NCBI GenBank assembly: GCA_017420605.1
Contig: JAFOIS010000074.1
Span: forward strand, 1-6,975
Reading direction: 5' to 3'
DNA from: Lachnospiraceae bacterium
Lineage (GTDB): Bacteria; Bacillota; Clostridia; Lachnospirales; Lachnospiraceae
Length of the DNA stretch: 6,975 nucleotides
The notes under the pieces were generated by a model. That model did not search any database. It saw only the letters and a program-made list of their open reading frames with translations, and was not told the origin of the DNA. Shown here in pieces: positions 5,985-6,975 of this stretch (position 1 is the stretch's first letter; every line of letters begins with the position of its first letter). A program made the position numbers and the translations under genes.

Positions 5985-6054
5985 CTCCCCGAAACACCCC
6001 CAAAATCTGCTCCTAAGCGACAGGCCGGAGGTTCGAATCCTCTCGGGGACGCCA
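5985..6054 (+). pseudogene. Decayed tRNA-Arg (CCU): 3' half kept, D arm lost
   Basis: Bases 6010-6054 correspond to a tRNA from the anticodon loop CTCCTAA to the encoded CCA. The T arm (GGAGG, TTCGAAT, CCTCT) is intact. Aligned without gaps to the same part of the tRNA at 4035, it matches at 37 of 45 positions by hand count. The acceptor 3' strand CGGGGAC could pair with TCCCCG at 5986-5991, a plausible remnant of the 5' end. Only 18 bases separate that from the anticodon loop, too few for a D arm and anticodon stem, and the bases flanking the anticodon loop do not pair. It should not be functional. Its own pairing T stem suggests descent from a different functional tRNA-Arg rather than decay of a copy of the neighbour. 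It may be an integration-site remnant. Confidence 0.75.
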
Positions 6055-6062
6055 GAAATCCC

Positions 6063-6116
6063 AGGAATTCCATTAGCAAATCGCCGTCGATTTTAGCAAA
6101 ATGGGATTCCTTTTTT
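6063..6116 (+). terminator. Intrinsic terminator after the tRNA fragment
   Basis: AGGAATTCCATT (6063-6074) pairs with AATGGGATTCCT (6100-6111) with one G-T wobble. An inner stem AAATCG/CGATTT (6078-6083, 6088-6093) closes the loop, and a six-T run ends at 6116. It lies just after CCA, as for the intact tRNA. Two TTAGC pentamers (6073-6077, 6093-6097) flank the loop. Confidence 0.85.
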
Positions 6117-6163
6117 ATGCTCTGAAGGATCCGCAGTGAGAAGGGTGTCCGTTACGCCAGCTA

Positions 6164-6201
6164 AAAATATTAGCAGAAATCCGAGATCTGGCTAATATTT
6201 T
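6164..6201. repeat. Perfect 11-bp inverted repeat AAAATATTAGC
   Basis: AAAATATTAGC (6164-6174) and GCTAATATTTT (6191-6201) are separated by 16 bases. Both arms contain the TTAGC pentamer that recurs throughout this stretch. AT-rich arms and the lack of a T-run beyond four argue for a binding site rather than a terminator. Confidence 0.65.
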
Positions 6202-6285
6202 ACCCCGTTTTGCTAATGGGCGTTTTTGAGCCGGATCACGGCTAAAAATGGCGGTAGGGCTTCTAATGAAGGCGGTAAGGTGAAT

Positions 6286-6304
6286 CAGCCGATATAGTCG
6301 GCTG
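6286..6304. repeat. Inverted repeat CAGCCGA-N5-TCGGCTG
   Basis: A perfect 7-bp inverted repeat with a 5-base centre, followed by a direct repeat GCTGTGTT (6301-6308 and 6311-6318). It could be a small operator or hairpin; no associated gene is evident. Confidence 0.5.
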
Positions 6305-6331
6305 TGTTGAGCTGTGTTCGGAGAAGAACTG

Positions 6332-6358
6332 CTAATCGGGATTAGACAGGATATCTAA
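6332..6358. repeat. CTAATC-GG-GATTAG palindrome and following TTAGA/TCTAA pair
   Basis: A perfect 6-bp inverted repeat (6332-6345) carries the recurrent pentamer in both arms. The right arm's TTAGA (6342-6346) forms a second inverted pair with TCTAA at 6354-6358. Part of the wider TTAG(A/C) cluster. Confidence 0.5.
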
Positions 6359-6427
6359 CGAATCGGCGTAGGGCGTTTTAGCAGGTTTTCCTTCCGCCTT
6401 TTTTGGACGGTCCATATCTTACTACAT

Positions 6428-6480
6428 AGCACGGCATTTGAGAACCCCTCTTTTCGGGGATCACGATGCCGTGCTTTTTT
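6428..6480 (+). terminator. Strong intrinsic terminator upstream of the Cys-rich ORF
   Basis: AGCACGGCAT (6428-6437) pairs perfectly with ATGCCGTGCT (6466-6475). An inner CCCC/GGGG stem (6445-6448, 6456-6459) is enclosed, and a run of T follows to 6480. No gene ends just before it, so it either stops transcription from further left or acts as an attenuator in the leader of the ORF at 6531. Confidence 0.85.
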
Positions 6481-6530
6481 CGTTTCCGGAACCTTTCCGG
6501 ATCAACATTTTAAGGATATGGAGGATCCCC

Positions 6531-6674
6531 ATGAGTAAAGACAAGATCATTATCATCGACGGTGTGCGCTATCACAGCGACCGTCCTTCAAACTGCCGTA
6601 AGTGCTACTTCTGGAAGAACAGGAAAGCAGGCTGCACCCTCTCTCTCCCAGGCACAGTGCCTGAAAAAGCTTAG
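6531..6674 (+). CDS. Short Cys-rich protein, probably truncated
   Basis: A 47-residue ORF has a textbook ribosome site (GGAGG, 6520-6524, six bases before ATG). It begins MSKDKIIIIDGVRYHSDRP and carries Cys at 22, 25 and 35 (C-x2-C-x9-C). This resembles the first part of small zinc-ribbon-like proteins encoded on Clostridia conjugative elements. Those usually have further Cys pairs, so a four-Cys metal site would be incomplete here. After GCTLSL the frame runs into a stop, while a neighbouring frame continues as a ParB-like C-terminus. The break lies in a CT-dinucleotide run (6639-6647). The N-terminal part looks like a real translated start; the C-terminal 8 residues are probably out-of-frame sequence. 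Function unknown. Confidence 0.55.
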   Translation: MSKDKIIIIDGVRYHSDRPSNCRKCYFWKNRKAGCTLSLPGTVPEKA

Positions 6675-6876
6675 CCAGGAAGGCGGGTGTGCTCTGGATG
6701 ACATGTGTGAGATCCTGGGTGAAGTCAAAAAAGGTGATCTGGAACGTGTCGCTTTCAAGAGTGAACAGCTCCGGAAGTATTTTCCGAAGTCCTACTCCCC
6801 CAAGCAGATGCAGGACACCATTATCAAGCTCCTGGAACAGTGGCATAAGAAACGCCAGCGCGGTATGGAGCTCTGA
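6634..6876 (+). pseudogene. ParB-like C-terminal fragment of conjugative-element type
   Basis: In the frame one base ahead of the Cys-rich ORF, about 80 codons read as coherent protein: SLSQAQCLKKLSQEGG, a helical middle, then SEQLRKYFPKSYSPKQMQDT leading into a basic KKRQR end. This resembles, from memory, the C-terminal part of ParB-like partition proteins carried by Clostridia integrative conjugative elements. It is unrelated in detail to the chromosomal ParB at the left edge. The N-terminal nuclease-like domain and helix-turn-helix are absent, and no ribosome site precedes this frame. It is most simply a remnant left by a deletion or rearrangement that joined it to the Cys-rich ORF. The family call is from residue patterns, not an alignment. 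Confidence 0.5.
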
Positions 6877-6879
6877 ACC

Positions 6880-6972
6880 ATGAAACAACTGAATCACAAA
6901 AAGCTGATCACGCTTCTGAGACGACTCTCCAGAGGCGTTTTCTTTTTGCTCAGAATCACAAAAATCAATTAA
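6880..6972 (+). CDS. Possible 30-residue basic hydrophobic peptide
   Basis: An ATG three bases after the ParB-like stop opens 30 codons (MKQLNHKKLITLLRRLSRGV then FFLLRITKIN) ending in TAA. Leu/Ile residues alternate with Lys/Arg in an amphipathic pattern. No ribosome site is visible beyond GGAGCTC at 6866-6872, and a hairpin overlaps the ORF. It could be chance. Confidence 0.25.
   Translation: MKQLNHKKLITLLRRLSRGVFFLLRITKIN
6914..6955 (+). terminator. Weak terminator-like hairpin near the right edge
   Basis: ACGACTCTCCAGAGGCGT (6921-6938) forms a 7-bp stem with one mismatch, followed by TTTCTTTTT. The outer arms TTCTGAG (6914-6920) and CTCAGAA (6949-6955) also pair. It may end transcription from the ParB-like fragment. 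Confidence 0.35.
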
Positions 6973-6975
6973 AGG

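Larger units (their letters stand above)
5757..6427. other. Gene-free stretch rich in repeats and inverted repeats
   Basis: About 670 bases contain no ORF I can defend on either strand; the longest candidates are 20-30 codons. The stretch holds, in order, a nested inverted repeat (5797-5866), an array of TCAGAAA-like heptamers (5889-5928), a tandem 8-mer (5950-5965), a decayed tRNA-Arg sequence (5985-6054) with a terminator, two further inverted repeats, and 17 hand-counted copies of TTAG(A/C) in either orientation. It may be the recombination and control zone of a mobile element or a degraded gene region; the sequence alone does not decide. Confidence 0.7.

Noticed and set aside
5948..6016. 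22-codon plus-strand ORF running into the tRNA fragment
   Set aside because: It has no ribosome site and its end lies within tRNA-derived sequence.
4112..6054. Insertion sequence or transposon with terminal inverted repeats
   Set aside because: No transposase or integrase is encoded, and no matching terminal inverted repeats with target duplications could be found at the borders.
6332..6415. 27-codon minus-strand ORF beginning MDRPKKAEGK
   Set aside because: There is no convincing ribosome site, it overlaps the palindromic cluster, and it matches no family I recognise.
1..6975. parS site for the ParB protein
   Set aside because: I found no match to the 16-bp TGTTTCACGTGAAACA-type palindrome by eye; near hits were too weak.

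Overview
The window most likely comes from a Lachnospiraceae-type member of the Clostridia. The left 4 kb is GC-rich (39 of 60 bases are G/C in one hand-counted stretch of serS) and carries the order parB – DUF4446 membrane protein – serS, an origin-proximal chromosomal cluster of Firmicutes. A DUF3881 protein follows, a family I know essentially from Lachnospiraceae.

Layout. Positions 2-2977 are a tightly packed operon. parB is cut by the left edge, one base separates it from the GTG-started DUF4446 gene, and that gene overlaps serS by ATGA. A strong hairpin without a T-run follows serS. The DUF3881 gene (3046-3933) is bracketed by copies of an 11-mer, TATGYAAACCA. An intact tRNA-Arg(CCU) gene (4035-4111) has its own promoter and terminator.

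From 4112 the character changes. The DNA becomes much more AT-rich (21 of 60 G/C in one hand-counted stretch). It holds a single gene for a fused AAA+ ATPase and predicted PD-(D/E)XK nuclease (ATPase_2 plus DUF234 architecture). The gene has an extended -10 promoter overlapped by a perfect 10-bp inverted repeat and ends in a short terminator. About 670 bp without a convincing gene follow. This stretch contains a decayed second tRNA-Arg(CCU) sequence (best at 6010-6054), a terminator after it, several inverted repeats, and a dense cluster of the pentamer TTAG(A/C) in both orientations.

The right end (6428-6975) has a strong terminator, a short Cys-rich ORF, an out-of-frame stretch resembling the C-terminus of ParB-like proteins of integrative conjugative elements, and a possible 30-codon ORF. 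It reads as an eroded or rearranged edge of a mobile element.

Interpretation: core chromosome up to tRNA-Arg, then an accessory region built at the tRNA 3' end, perhaps by successive insertions. No integrase or transposase is visible, so the mobile-element reading rests on context. The items most worth following are the lone ATPase-nuclease with its operator-like site, the TTAG(A/C) cluster linked to two tRNA-terminator hairpins, and the Cys-rich/ParB-like junction at a CT-dinucleotide run.
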